Positions 32,971 through 41,349 are shown, numbered from the stretch's first letter. The stretch: 64,000 nucleotides of DNA from Microthrixaceae bacterium (GCA_023957995.1 JAMLGK010000004.1:164850-228849), one strand, 5' to 3'. Notes: a model not told the origin generated them from the letters alone. Program-made: numbers and translations.

Positions 32971-33093
32971 CTTCGGTTCATGTCGTCCAAATGGGAGAGG
33001 AAGGGTGGATGAGAGGACGACATGCTCCACAGCAAAGCTGCCCAGACATCATGCCCCATGGGGGCCGGTGATTTCAGCTGCTGGGAGCGATTT
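32916..33093 (-). ncRNA. Candidate small RNA with G-less loop and terminator
   Basis: On the minus strand this intergenic region contains a 10-bp perfect stem (CATGTCGTCC 33024-33015 with GGACGACATG 32988-32979). It closes a 26-nt loop made only of C, U and A. A strong terminator follows. Farther 5' are a CCCCATGGGG palindrome and CAGC-TTT-GCTG. A pyrimidine-rich, G-free loop would stay single-stranded and could pair with purine-rich ribosome-binding sites. GATATT (33105-33100) is a weak -10 candidate that would start the RNA near 33093. The 5' end is a guess. The downstream Nfu-like gene has its own promoter, so a leader role is less likely. Confidence 0.45.
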
Positions 33094-33562
33094 GTTCTGA
33101 ATATCCTTCGATCACCGAAGAACCTGTGACTCCCCACAGAGACCTTGCCCGGAGTGACCTTGCCCGAAGTGACATCGCACGGAGGGCCAGCGCCCAGAGG
33201 GACACCGAGACGACTCCGAGGACGGCGTGCACCGCCACGAACGCAGGCTCGCGCCCGCCGGTGATGACCATCTCACCCATCCTCCAGAGCCAGAACGCAC
33301 CCGACCAGGCCAACAGGCCCCTCGCCAGCCAGACCGACAGGGATCCCACCTCACCCCGCCGGCGCAGCAGGCTCGCCACGAGCACGAGGGTGGGCAGCAC
33401 GAACGATGCGCAAAGGACGAGCACCCCGATGCGCGCTGCACCCTCGGTCTGGTCGTCAGCCAGCACGTTTCGGATCCGACCGACCCACACGAACAGGGTC
33501 CACACGATCGCGGCCAGAACCCACCACCTACCGTTCCAGCGGGTCCGCGCTCCGGTCTGCAT
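33074..33562 (-). CDS. Hypothetical four-TM membrane protein
   Basis: A 162-residue protein I do not recognise. Hydrophobic helices are at about 14-32, 44-64, 78-96 and 104-124, with short polar loops (RRRGEVGS). The C-terminal tail contains a 15-bp tandem repeat encoding LRARS units, then ends in a hydrophilic segment. ATG 33562 has TACCGT exactly 6 nt upstream. Possible membrane sensor or scaffold; nothing in the sequence assigns a function. Confidence 0.65.
   Translation of the reverse strand: MQTGARTRWNGRWWVLAAIVWTLFVWVGRIRNVLADDQTEGAARIGVLVLCASFVLPTLVLVASLLRRRGEVGSLSVWLARGLLAWSGAFWLWRMGEMVITGGREPAFVAVHAVLGVVSVSLWALALRAMSLRARSLRARSLWGVTGSSVIEGYSEQIAPSS
33141..33185 (-). repeat. 15-bp tandem repeat x3 in membrane-protein tail
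   Basis: Units 33141-33155 (GACCTTGCCCGGAGT), 33156-33170 and a diverged 33171-33185; encodes (S)LRAR units at the cytoplasmic C-terminus. Confidence 0.9.
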
Positions 33563-33568
33563 CGCCCA

Positions 33569-33574
33569 ACGGTA
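33569..33574 (-). promoter_or_regulatory. Leaderless -10 (TACCGT) for membrane protein
   Basis: TACCGT on the minus strand, 6 nt before ATG 33562. Confidence 0.55.
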
Positions 33575-33610
33575 CCGCCGTACGCGTTCGCCCGGGCAAC
33601 GCGGGCGCGG

Positions 33611-33631
33611 TAACTTGACCGCTCAGTCAAG
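33611..33631 (+). promoter_or_regulatory. -10 and TetR-like operator upstream of acyl-CoA dehydrogenase
   Basis: CTTGACCGCTCAGTCAAG (33614-33631) has 6-bp inverted arms, the form of many TetR-family operators. TAACTT (33611-33616) is a -10 candidate that overlaps it, so a bound repressor would block initiation. No tetR gene is in the window. Confidence 0.5.
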
Positions 33632-33676
33632 TAGCCGGCCGACGACCCGAACAGGCCGGGAGACCAGGGGGACCCG

Positions 33677-34957
33677 ATGGGCACCGACACCACCATCTCG
33701 GTTGAGGACTTCACGGCTGAGGCCGTGGCTTTCCTGGACGCGAACGCAGAGAAGAGACCCCCCGCCCGGGATTTCACATGGGGTGAGGGTTCCGACGAGG
33801 TGGCGCTGTTCGACGAGAAGGACCGTGCCACCGAAGCTGCCGAGGCCGAAGAGGCCAAGGCATGGCGGCGCAAGCGGTTCGATGCGGGTCTCGGCTGGAT
33901 AACCGGGCCCCTCACCTACGGCGGTCGGGAGCTCTCCGCTGCGCACGAACGGGCCTACAACGCGATCGAGGCCGGCTACGTGACACCGGGCATGGGTGTC
34001 TTCACCATCAGCCTCGGAATGGTGGCGCCGACCATCCTCGCCCACGGCACCGAGGAGGTGCGCGACCTCTACCTACGCGATCTGTACCGGGGAGACCTCG
34101 TCGGCTGCCAGCTCTTCAGCGAGCCGGGCTCTGGATCCGACCTCGCGTCGATCTCCACCAAGGCGGTGCGGGATGGCGACGAATGGATCCTGAGTGGACA
34201 GAAGGTCTGGACCTCAGCAGCCCACCTGTCCCAGATAGGCGAGATCATCTGCCGCACCGACCCGACCCTGCCCAAGCACCGCGGGATGACCGCCTTCGTG
34301 GTCGACATGTCCGCTCCCGGGGTGACGATCCGTCCGCTGAAGCAGATGACCGGCGGATCCAGCTTCAACGAGGTGTTCTTCGACGAGGTGCGGGTGCACG
34401 ACAGCCACCGTCTGGGTGACGTCAACGGTGGATGGACGGTGGCGCTGACCACCCTCATGAACGAGCGGGCCTCGATCGGTGGGGGTGGAACGGGCGGTGG
34501 CGCCGGGCTGACCACACCCGGGCGCATCCACGCGATGTTGGAACACTTCGGACTCGAAGACGACAAGGTGGCCCGCGACGAGGTCACCAGGATCTACACC
34601 AACTTCGTGGTGGCCAAGTGGAACAACCAGCGGGCCCTCGACAAGATCAAGGCAGGAGGCCTGCCCGGACCCGAGCTCTCGACCGCAAAGCTCGCTCTCA
34701 CCAACAACCTGAAGGCGTACTCCGAATGGGCGGCGAGTGTGCTGGGCCCACGTATCACCGCCGATTCCGGCGAGTGGGGCACCTTCGCCTTTTCGAGGAT
34801 GCTGTGTGGAGTTCCCGGGATGCGCGTCGCAGGCGGCACCGACGAGGTCATGCGCAACATCGTTGCCGAACAGGTCCTCGGGTTGCCCAAGGGCCCGGGT
34901 GTCGACAAGAACCTGCCCTTCGCCGACCTCGAGGTGGGCACGCGCAGGGCGGACTGA
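33677..34957 (+). CDS. Acyl-CoA dehydrogenase
   Basis: A 426-residue FAD-dependent acyl-CoA dehydrogenase. LFSEPGSGSDLAS binds the flavin, WTSAAHLSQIG and the central beta domain follow, and the C-terminal helical domain includes VAGGTDEVMRNIVAEQVLGLP, with Glu in the catalytic-base region. It introduces an alpha-beta double bond into an acyl-CoA; the divergent N-terminus and long substrate loop suggest a bulky or branched substrate such as in sterol catabolism (inference). GGGGGA precedes ATG 33677. An inverted repeat upstream suggests TetR-type control. Confidence 0.92.
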   Translation: MGTDTTISVEDFTAEAVAFLDANAEKRPPARDFTWGEGSDEVALFDEKDRATEAAEAEEAKAWRRKRFDAGLGWITGPLTYGGRELSAAHERAYNAIEAGYVTPGMGVFTISLGMVAPTILAHGTEEVRDLYLRDLYRGDLVGCQLFSEPGSGSDLASISTKAVRDGDEWILSGQKVWTSAAHLSQIGEIICRTDPTLPKHRGMTAFVVDMSAPGVTIRPLKQMTGGSSFNEVFFDEVRVHDSHRLGDVNGGWTVALTTLMNERASIGGGGTGGGAGLTTPGRIHAMLEHFGLEDDKVARDEVTRIYTNFVVAKWNNQRALDKIKAGGLPGPELSTAKLALTNNLKAYSEWAASVLGPRITADSGEWGTFAFSRMLCGVPGMRVAGGTDEVMRNIVAEQVLGLPKGPGVDKNLPFADLEVGTRRAD

Positions 34958-34965
34958 GTCTGCGC

Positions 34966-35676
34966 CTACCAGGTGGGTCCCGTGCTGGCGGGTGTCGGGG
35001 CCTGCAGCTCGAACAGGGTGTCCTGCGAACCGAACGGGGGTACCCGTCGGGACAGCCAGGGCAGGTTGTCCATGAAGGCCCACGAACGCCGATGGATACG
35101 CGTCGGTCCATAGCCCTTCAGAGCAAGCTTGTGACGAGGACACGGATAACCCTTGTTGCGCTCGAAGTCGAACCCCGGGTGGTTCCCGGCCTCGTCGCGC
35201 ATCAACCGATCCCGACTCACCTTGGCCACGATCGATGCGGCCGCTATCGACAGGCAGGTGGCGTCGCCCTTGACCACCGTGGTCACGTTCCCGGTGCCCA
35301 CGAAGTCCCATGGACCGTCCACCAGTACCCGGTCCGGGACGACGCCGAGTGAATCGAGTGCCCGGCGGGCCGCCAGGCGTTGGGCCTCGGACATCCCGAG
35401 CGAATCGCACTCATCGTGATCGACGTGACCCACACCGACGGCCTGGCACCAGTCCTTCACCCGGTCGAACAGCTCCTCGCGGCGGGCCTCGCTGAGCTGC
35501 TTGGAATCGCGGACTCCGTAGACCCTCCGGTCCCGGGGAAGTACCACAGCTGCAAGGGTCAGCGGGCCGGCCCAGGCTCCCCTGCCCACCTCGTCGATGC
35601 CGACTACCACCTCTTCCCCCGCGCTCCAGAACTCTCTTTCGAGGCGGAGGTTCGGCCCCCGGCGTCGTGCGGCCAC
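34966..35676 (-). CDS. rnhB: Ribonuclease HII
   Basis: A 236-residue RNase HII that removes ribonucleotides embedded in DNA. The active-site acids appear in GIDEVGRGAWAGP (Asp28-Glu29), VLVDGPWDF and the AASIVAKVSRDRLM segment. The GYPCPRHKLAL and YGPTRIHRRSW motifs are the usual C-terminal substrate-binding region. The last 30 residues are a Pro-rich extension. It starts with GTG 35676, supported by TAGGGT six bases upstream. Convergent with the acyl-CoA dehydrogenase, 8 bp apart; cutA lies upstream on the same strand. Confidence 0.93.
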   Translation of the reverse strand: MAARRRGPNLRLEREFWSAGEEVVVGIDEVGRGAWAGPLTLAAVVLPRDRRVYGVRDSKQLSEARREELFDRVKDWCQAVGVGHVDHDECDSLGMSEAQRLAARRALDSLGVVPDRVLVDGPWDFVGTGNVTTVVKGDATCLSIAAASIVAKVSRDRLMRDEAGNHPGFDFERNKGYPCPRHKLALKGYGPTRIHRRSWAFMDNLPWLSRRVPPFGSQDTLFELQAPTPASTGPTW

Positions 35677-35682
35677 AGCGCG

Positions 35683-35688
35683 ACCCTA
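35683..35688 (-). promoter_or_regulatory. Leaderless -10 (TAGGGT) for rnhB
   Basis: TAGGGT on the minus strand, 6 nt before the GTG start at 35676. Confidence 0.5.
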
Positions 35689-35722
35689 GCCAGCGGTCAC
35701 CACTGCGGACCCTGACGAGAAC

Positions 35723-36190
35723 TCAACCGCCATCAGCGGGTCCGGAGACCTCCTCATCTGGTCCGCAGACCTCCTCAACTGGTCCGCAAACCTCCTCAAC
35801 TGGTCCGCAGACCTCCTCAACTGGTCCGCAAACCTCCTCAACCGGTCCGCAGACCTCCGCACCCACCCACCTCAGGTAGGGCGCATGCCCACCCTCGACG
35901 CGTGTGACCAGCACCTCGGGCAGGTCATAGGGGTGCTCCGTGACCCAACGTAGGACCAGATCCGACGCGACCGAATCATGGGTCTTCGCGACGATCCGCC
36001 ACTCGGCATCGTCGGCCAGCGCTCCCTCCCAGCGGTAGAAGGAACGAACGGGCCCTTCGACCCGCACACACGCTGCCAGTCCACACTCCACCGCGCTGCT
36101 GGCCAGCCGCTCGGCAACCTCCTCGTCATCGACCACGGTCGTGACCACGACCACGCCATCAGGGTCGACGGGGGCGCTGGCATCCTGCAT
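35723..36190 (-). CDS. cutA: CutA1 divalent-ion tolerance protein with Cys-rich repeat tail
   Basis: A 155-residue protein. The first 105 residues are a normal CutA1: VVVVTTVVDDEEVAERLA, GLAACVRV, SFYRWEG, IVAKTHDS and HPYDLPEVLV. CutA1 forms trimers and binds divalent metal such as Cu2+. The fold normally ends near YLRWV. Here it continues with six heptapeptides, five VCGPVEE and one VCGPDEE, encoded by a 21-bp tandem repeat. The tail adds six cysteines and about twelve carboxylates. AATGCT, a weak -10, lies 6 nt before ATG 36190. Divergent from the P450 gene. Confidence 0.9.
   Translation of the reverse strand: MQDASAPVDPDGVVVVTTVVDDEEVAERLASSAVECGLAACVRVEGPVRSFYRWEGALADDAEWRIVAKTHDSVASDLVLRWVTEHPYDLPEVLVTRVEGGHAPYLRWVGAEVCGPVEEVCGPVEEVCGPVEEVCGPVEEVCGPDEEVSGPADGG
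35750..35875 (-). repeat. 21-bp tandem repeat x6 in cutA
   Basis: Six 21-bp units (126 bp) encoding VCGPVEE heptapeptides at the CutA1 C-terminus. Units differ by single bases only. Confidence 0.95.
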
Positions 36191-36196
36191 CGGACC

Positions 36197-36202
36197 AGCA
36201 TT
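36197..36202 (-). promoter_or_regulatory. Possible leaderless -10 (AATGCT) for cutA
   Basis: AATGCT on the minus strand, 6 nt before ATG 36190; first base deviates from TAnnnT. Confidence 0.3.
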
Positions 36203-36229
36203 CCACGTCCGCCGGGACCGTCAGGGTGC

Positions 36230-36235
36230 CAGACT
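36230..36235 (+). promoter_or_regulatory. Possible leaderless -10 (CAGACT) for P450
   Basis: CAGACT, then 7 nt, then ATG 36243; resembles the nuclease element TAGACT except for the first base. Confidence 0.3.
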
Positions 36236-36242
36236 GACTCCC

Positions 36243-37508
36243 ATGGATCCTTCGGAAGCCGACGGTCTCCTGGCGGCAGTGGTTATGAGCGAGGAAGGTC
36301 GCCAGGACCCGTACTCGATCTACGCGCGGATGCGTGCGGAGCTACCCAGGTGGGAGAGCGGATTCGGTCCCACGGTCCTGACCACCTACCAGGACTCGAT
36401 GGAGGTTCTGCGCAATCCGAGACTCGGTCGGCCCGAGCCCGACATGCCCCAGGCTGCGAACATCTCGGGCGGCACACCGCGGAGCCGCGAGGACAGCACC
36501 GTGATGCTGTTCCTGAACCCGCCGGACCACACCCGCATCCGCGGGCTGGTGAGCCGCGCATTCACTCCCAGACGCGTCGAGGTGCTCCGTCCCCGTCTCG
36601 AGAAGATCCTGCAGCCGATGCTCGACGAGCTCGAAGCGGGCGGCGGTGGAGATGTCATGGAGGTGCTGGCCATCCCGTTCCCGGTGGCGGTCATCTCCGA
36701 ACTCCTCGGTGTGCCCCAGAGTGAGAGCGATGAGATAGCGCCATATGTCCACGACGGCGCACGGCTCATCGATGCCGCGGCCGATGACGACGCAATCGCT
36801 CGCGGGGAAGCAGCCACGGTGAAGCTCGCCGAGTACTTCGTGGACCTCGCACAGCGCAAGAGGCGCGAGCCGGATGACGGGCTCTTCTCGGCCCTGATCG
36901 AGTTGGAGGCCGAAGGAGATCGCCTCAGTGAGGAGGAGCTGATCTCCAACACGATCCTGCTCTACGCGGCCGGGTTCGAGACGACCTCCAACCTGATCGG
37001 CAACGGACTGCGCCTGCTGCTCACGAATCCCGCCGAGTTGGAGCTGCTCCGCACCGAACCACAACTCATGGAGTCAGCTGTCTGGGAGATGCTGCGCCAC
37101 GACTCCCCGGTTCAGCTCAACGTGCGAGCTGTGCTGGAGGAGACCGAGGTGCTCGGTGAGCGGCTGCCCCGTGGGGCAGGGTTCCTGGTGCTCCAGGGGA
37201 GCGGGAACCATGACGAGAATGTCTATGAAGATCCCTCGAGGTTCGACATCGCACGCTTCGCGGGCGGATCCGAGGGCGCAGCAACACCTCTCAGCTTCGG
37301 ATGGGGTGCCCACCACTGCCTCGGAGCACACCTGGCGAGGGCCGAGGGCGAGATCGTCTTCGGTGGCATCCTGGACCGGTTCTCCGATATCGGCCTCGAC
37401 CAGACGGTTCTCCGAGGTGCCGATGGAACGACGAACGGACCACGGTTCCGTCCCAGCTTCACGCTCCGGGGACTCGAGTCGCTCCCGGTGACCGTCGAAC
37501 GTCGCTGA
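36243..37508 (+). CDS. Cytochrome P450
   Basis: A 421-residue soluble class-I P450. Motifs in order: HTRIRGLVSRAFTPR (C-helix region), the I-helix AAGFETTSN with its acid-alcohol pair, EMLR in WEMLRHDSPV (ExxR), and the haem loop FGWGAHHCLGAHLAR with axial Cys359. It performs O2-dependent hydroxylation using electrons from ferredoxin; no ferredoxin gene is adjacent. The substrate is unknown. The length and motifs are normal for bacterial P450s. Confidence 0.95.
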   Translation: MDPSEADGLLAAVVMSEEGRQDPYSIYARMRAELPRWESGFGPTVLTTYQDSMEVLRNPRLGRPEPDMPQAANISGGTPRSREDSTVMLFLNPPDHTRIRGLVSRAFTPRRVEVLRPRLEKILQPMLDELEAGGGGDVMEVLAIPFPVAVISELLGVPQSESDEIAPYVHDGARLIDAAADDDAIARGEAATVKLAEYFVDLAQRKRREPDDGLFSALIELEAEGDRLSEEELISNTILLYAAGFETTSNLIGNGLRLLLTNPAELELLRTEPQLMESAVWEMLRHDSPVQLNVRAVLEETEVLGERLPRGAGFLVLQGSGNHDENVYEDPSRFDIARFAGGSEGAATPLSFGWGAHHCLGAHLARAEGEIVFGGILDRFSDIGLDQTVLRGADGTTNGPRFRPSFTLRGLESLPVTVERR

Positions 37509-37613
37509 GCCATCGGGGGCCGTGCGCCGGACCCAGGCAGGAGAGCCAGACACGAGACCCAGGCACGAGAGCCAGAACATGGGCCCGGGAGTACGAGTCC
37601 GCGGCACCCCGAC

Positions 37614-39530
37614 TCAACGCGTCAGCAGTGCCTCTCCGCTCCAACCCGCCGCCGACCACCCGGGAGAGATCACGGGTGCGGTGATGAGCGGTGCGGTGGA
37701 TCCACCCGTACTGCCCAGTACGGGTTCCACCTCCCAGAGGAGCGCGGGGTTCTCACCGTGCCAACGTAGGGCGAACGAGACCCGTCCCCAGACACTCGGG
37801 AACCGGTGTGCCTCGATCGTGCGCCCCGACCACTCGGGAACCCACCGCCCCATCAGTGCGGCGCCGGAGTGTTCGTCGGCGACCACGGCATCGACGAGTG
37901 CCACGCGCAGCGCAGCCACCTCGACCGGATCGAACCCGCTGCCGGTCCGCGCTCCGGACCCGGCCACCGATTCGTGGTCGGCTCGGGGATCGGGATCCAC
38001 GGACCCCGGCAACTCCCTCGCAAGGCCGGCGATCAGGGCCTCCGTGGTCCGATCCGATCCGAGTCGCTCAGCTGGCGAATCCGATCGGGAGCCATCGAGT
38101 TGCTCGGCGAGCGACAGCGCCCAGTTGGCGACATCGGGCTGGCCAACACCGCTGAGGGCCACCCCGAGCCTGCGCAGGGCTGCTGGCGGGGCGCCGGTGC
38201 CGGAGCGTTCGACCCAGCGCAGCGCCTTGGCCACCGGGCCGACGACAGCCATGGCGATCTCCTCGTCAGGACCCCCCGAACCGGAGGCGGTCGTGGGTGC
38301 GGTCATGTGACCGAGTGCGGGAGCTGCGACCCACAGAAGCGCCCGGGTGGCGTCGGAGCCGTCGGGTAGTTCGACCTTGCCGGAGAACCTCTGTGCCGAC
38401 CGAAGTGCGTCCCAGACAGCGGCGTGGATCTCCGCTGCAGGGATCGACGAGAGGCCGCGAGCCAGTTGCGATGCGGTCTCGGCGCGAGCTGCTCGACCGG
38501 TGTCCGAGCTCGGATCGAGCAGCCGGGTGAACTCTGACGGCGCCGCCACGCGAAGAACGTGAGCAGACCAGGCGAGGAAGTCCGAGGCCTGCGGCACCGT
38601 CCACTCGAGGGATGGATCCTCCGCTCCGTGGGCCGACCATCCCCCGACCACCGATGACAGTGCAGGGACACGGCGAAACTCTTCTGCAGGAGCGACGGGT
38701 GCACGCCTGAGGCCCAGACGCCGCCCGCGGCGCACCGGTTCCTTCTGGGCGACCGAGGCTCCCATCGTCGCCCTGTGGGCCAACGGGAACACGAACGCCA
38801 CCTCCAGCGCTCCGCTCGTACCGCTGGTCCAGCGACGAGGCTCATCCGTGATCGCTGCGGGCGCGACAGGTTCGTCCCGACCGGCCGCGAGGTCCTTCGC
38901 CACCTCGGCAGGAGACCCCTGCACGACCCTCGCTGGGAGGCGGTCGGTCTCGACGACGTCGCGTCCGTCCACCACGATCCTGCAACCGCCGTATGGGGTA
39001 GCGGACATCTCGACCGAGCCGATGTGCCCCGTGCCGTCGAGTGCGTACGGTCGCACCACGAGTGCAACGGCCACCGGAACCGCGGAATCGTTCTCCAGCT
39101 CCACGATCGCTGCATCACGCGACCGGCCGGCCAGTTCCACCCTTGCTCCACCACACCTGTGCTGCACCGTGCCACCGGGCACGCGCATCGTGGTCGAGAG
39201 GACCGGGGACGACTCGATGGAACCCTGCTGCAGTGATGCCTCCATCGATGGGTGGTGCCAGCGATCCTCGGCTCCGACCCACCAGTCCAGGCTCCAGTGC
39301 CTGCCGGGCAACGACACCAGACCTGCGGGGTCGACGTCGGCCAGAATCCCCGAATCGACGGTTCCGGTCGGAACCCAACGTCGCAACGGCGCGTCGGGCG
39401 CCCCCCTGCGGAGCGACCAGGGAACCGGGGCGACCGGCGTGCGACGCCTCGGCAACCGAACCGGGGAACCCTCTTCGGTGTCGGTGGTGGCTGTTGCGCT
39501 GCTGGGGTCCTCGCCGGGAGACGTGGGCAT
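37614..39530 (-). CDS. Conserved hypothetical 638-residue protein
   Basis: I do not recognise a named family. The N-terminal half is beta-rich and glycan-enzyme-like in flavour (LPGRHWSLDWWVGAEDRWHHP, VQHRCGGARVELAGRSRDAA). The middle is an Arg/Pro-rich region (KEPVRRGRRLGLRRAP) and the C-terminal half is Ala-rich helical, resembling helical toroids. No catalytic motif, signal peptide or membrane helix is visible. The start ATG 39530 has TAGATT 7 nt upstream. It sits alone between the convergent P450 gene and gpsA (72 bp-plus gaps). Confidence 0.7.
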   Translation of the reverse strand: MPTSPGEDPSSATATTDTEEGSPVRLPRRRTPVAPVPWSLRRGAPDAPLRRWVPTGTVDSGILADVDPAGLVSLPGRHWSLDWWVGAEDRWHHPSMEASLQQGSIESSPVLSTTMRVPGGTVQHRCGGARVELAGRSRDAAIVELENDSAVPVAVALVVRPYALDGTGHIGSVEMSATPYGGCRIVVDGRDVVETDRLPARVVQGSPAEVAKDLAAGRDEPVAPAAITDEPRRWTSGTSGALEVAFVFPLAHRATMGASVAQKEPVRRGRRLGLRRAPVAPAEEFRRVPALSSVVGGWSAHGAEDPSLEWTVPQASDFLAWSAHVLRVAAPSEFTRLLDPSSDTGRAARAETASQLARGLSSIPAAEIHAAVWDALRSAQRFSGKVELPDGSDATRALLWVAAPALGHMTAPTTASGSGGPDEEIAMAVVGPVAKALRWVERSGTGAPPAALRRLGVALSGVGQPDVANWALSLAEQLDGSRSDSPAERLGSDRTTEALIAGLARELPGSVDPDPRADHESVAGSGARTGSGFDPVEVAALRVALVDAVVADEHSGAALMGRWVPEWSGRTIEAHRFPSVWGRVSFALRWHGENPALLWEVEPVLGSTGGSTAPLITAPVISPGWSAAGWSGEALLTR

Positions 39531-39537
39531 GGCCCGA

Positions 39538-39543
39538 AATCTA
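39538..39543 (-). promoter_or_regulatory. Leaderless -10 (TAGATT) for 638-residue protein
   Basis: TAGATT on the minus strand, 7 nt before ATG 39530. Confidence 0.5.
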
Positions 39544-39640
39544 CGACAGCGAAGCCCGGCCAACCCCACCCGGGCTGTCGCGCTGCCGCACCCGACAGCG
39601 CAGTCCCCGGCAAACCTCGACGCCGGTCATGGAACGGGGC

Positions 39641-40654
39641 CTAGCGGTACTCGAGGGTCGGGTGTTCCACCCCGCCGGCCTGGCGACGGATCAGGCCCCG
39701 GTAGGCCTCGGTCGCGGTCGAATCCCCCTGGCAGACCTCGTAGACCTCAGACGCGATCGGCATGTCGACGTCGTGTTCCCGGGCGAGCTCCATCACCACC
39801 TTGGAGGTCTTCACGCCCTCGGCGACCATGTTCATCTCCGCTATCACCTCGTCGATGGTCCGGCCGCGGCCGAGCTGTTCCCCGACGAATCGATTCCGCG
39901 ACTGGGTGGACATGCAGGTGGCCATCAGGTCACCCATGCCCGCCAGTCCCGAGAAGGTCGCGAACTGGCCGCCCATCGCCTCGCCGAGGGTGGAGATCTC
40001 TGCGAGACCACGGGTGATGACGGCGGCCTTGGTGTTGTCGCCGGCGCCGAGACCATCGGCCATCCCAGCGGCGATGGCCACCACGTTCTTGAGTGCGCCG
40101 GCCACCTCGCAACCGATCACATCGCTGTTCACATAGACCCGGAACAGCCGCTGGTGGAATATCTGCTGGAGGTGCTGGGCCACCACGTAGTCCTGGGTGG
40201 CGATGACGGCCGCCGCGGCATCGCCGGCGAGGATCTCCTTGGCCAGGTTGGGTCCGGTCAACACTGCTGCCGGGTGGCCGGGGAGCACCTGGTTGATCAC
40301 CTCGGTCATCCGCAGCCGGGTGCCCTGTTCGAGACCCTTGGTGAGCGAGAGCACCGGCACCCAGGCACGGACGTGCGGAGCGACCTGTTCGAGCGCGGAG
40401 CGGAATCCCTGGGAGGGAACACCCATCACGATCACGTCCGCGCCGCGAACCGCCTCTCGGAGGTCGTCGGTGGCCCACAGATCGTCGTGCAGCTTGTAGC
40501 CGGGCAGGTAGCGGTCATTGGTGTGGTGTTCGTTGATCTCCTCGGCCAGATCGCTACGTCTGGCCCACAACACCGTCGGAACGGTGTGAGCCGCCAGATG
40601 GGCCACCGTCGTGCCCCATGATCCTCCGCCGATGACCGCAACCCTGATGTGCAT
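39641..40654 (-). CDS. gpsA: Glycerol-3-phosphate dehydrogenase [NAD(P)+]
   Basis: A 337-residue GpsA. The Rossmann motif [16 protein letters not shown] binds NAD(P). SLTKGLEQ, the [10 protein letters not shown] segment, catalytic Lys in [17 protein letters not shown] and [13 protein letters not shown] are diagnostic. It reduces dihydroxyacetone phosphate to sn-glycerol-3-phosphate for phospholipid synthesis. ATG 40654 has TAGTGT exactly 6 nt upstream. It is transcribed divergently from cofC across 68 bp, with both promoters of the leaderless type. Confidence 0.96.
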   Translation of the reverse strand: MHIRVAVIGGGSWGTTVAHLAAHTVPTVLWARRSDLAEEINEHHTNDRYLPGYKLHDDLWATDDLREAVRGADVIVMGVPSQGFRSALEQVAPHVRAWVPVLSLTKGLEQGTRLRMTEVINQVLPGHPAAVLTGPNLAKEILAGDAAAAVIATQDYVVAQHLQQIFHQRLFRVYVNSDVIGCEVAGALKNVVAIAAGMADGLGAGDNTKAAVITRGLAEISTLGEAMGGQFATFSGLAGMGDLMATCMSTQSRNRFVGEQLGRGRTIDEVIAEMNMVAEGVKTSKVVMELAREHDVDMPIASEVYEVCQGDSTATEAYRGLIRRQAGGVEHPTLEYR

Positions 40655-40660
40655 TCGGTC

Positions 40661-40666
40661 ACACTA
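40661..40666 (-). promoter_or_regulatory. Leaderless -10 (TAGTGT) for gpsA
   Basis: TAGTGT on the minus strand, 6 nt before ATG 40654. Confidence 0.55.
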
Positions 40667-40710
40667 GGACCAACGGAGGTCCCGGTGTGGGGAGCCCTCG
40701 GATGCTCCCG

Positions 40711-40716
40711 TAAGCT
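40711..40716 (+). promoter_or_regulatory. Leaderless -10 (TAAGCT) for cofC operon
   Basis: TAAGCT, then 6 nt, then ATG 40723. Confidence 0.55.
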
Positions 40717-40722
40717 CGCCGG

Positions 40723-41349
40723 ATGGTCCCGTCGGATGCTGCAGTGGTCCTCGTACCACTCAAGTCCTTCGGGTCGGCCAAGTCCCGGCTGGGCGACTTG
40801 CTCGACCCCGCACAACGCAGCGCACTCGTCCGCTCGATGGCCGAGGTCGTCCTGTCCGCGGCCAGCCCGCTGCGGACCGTGGTGGTCTGTGATGACGACG
40901 AGGTCGCGGACTTCGCCCGGAATCTGGGCGCCGCAGTCGTGTCCACTCCGCCGGATGGGCTCAACGAGTCCCTCCAGACGGCGGTCGAACGGGCCGCCGC
41001 TGCGGGCGTGCGCAGAGTGATGGTGGTGCCCGGTGACCTCCCGTTCGCAAGCGACCTGGCCCGGTTCGCCGATCCGGCCGATGACGGTGTGCTGATGGTG
41101 GCAGACCGCCACGGAGAGGGGACGAACCTGCTGTCGTTCGCTCCGGCCAGCGGCTTCCGGTTGCAGTACGGGCCGGGCTCCTTCGATGCGCACTCGGTCG
41201 AGGCACGGCGCCTCGGACTGGCCCTCCGGGTGGTCGAGGACGAGGCGATCGCGTGGGATGTCGACGAACCGGAGGACCTGTCTCCACCCACCTCGCTCGG
41301 TTCTCTTCCCGAATGGCTCCCCGACGTCGAGACGTGCCGCCACCCGTGA
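40723..41349 (+). CDS. cofC: CofC/FbiD guanylyltransferase (coenzyme F420 biosynthesis)
   Basis: A 208-residue nucleotidyltransferase. VLVPLKSFGSAKSRLGD is the nucleotide-binding start; VVPGDLPF holds a metal-binding Asp; ADRHGEGTNLLSF and GSFDAHSVEARRLG are hallmark CofC motifs. It joins GTP to 2-phospholactate or phosphoenolpyruvate, feeding CofD to make F420. Its presence agrees with the F420-dependent oxidoreductase at the start of the window. The stop overlaps a GTG start of the next gene (GTGA), so the PIG-L gene is co-translated. Confidence 0.9.
   Translation: MVPSDAAVVLVPLKSFGSAKSRLGDLLDPAQRSALVRSMAEVVLSAASPLRTVVVCDDDEVADFARNLGAAVVSTPPDGLNESLQTAVERAAAAGVRRVMVVPGDLPFASDLARFADPADDGVLMVADRHGEGTNLLSFAPASGFRLQYGPGSFDAHSVEARRLGLALRVVEDEAIAWDVDEPEDLSPPTSLGSLPEWLPDVETCRHP

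Noticed and set aside
35750..35875. Possible CRISPR-like array
   Set aside because: Units abut with no spacers and keep a reading frame; it is a coding minisatellite. The same applies to 21454-21653 and 31095-31165.
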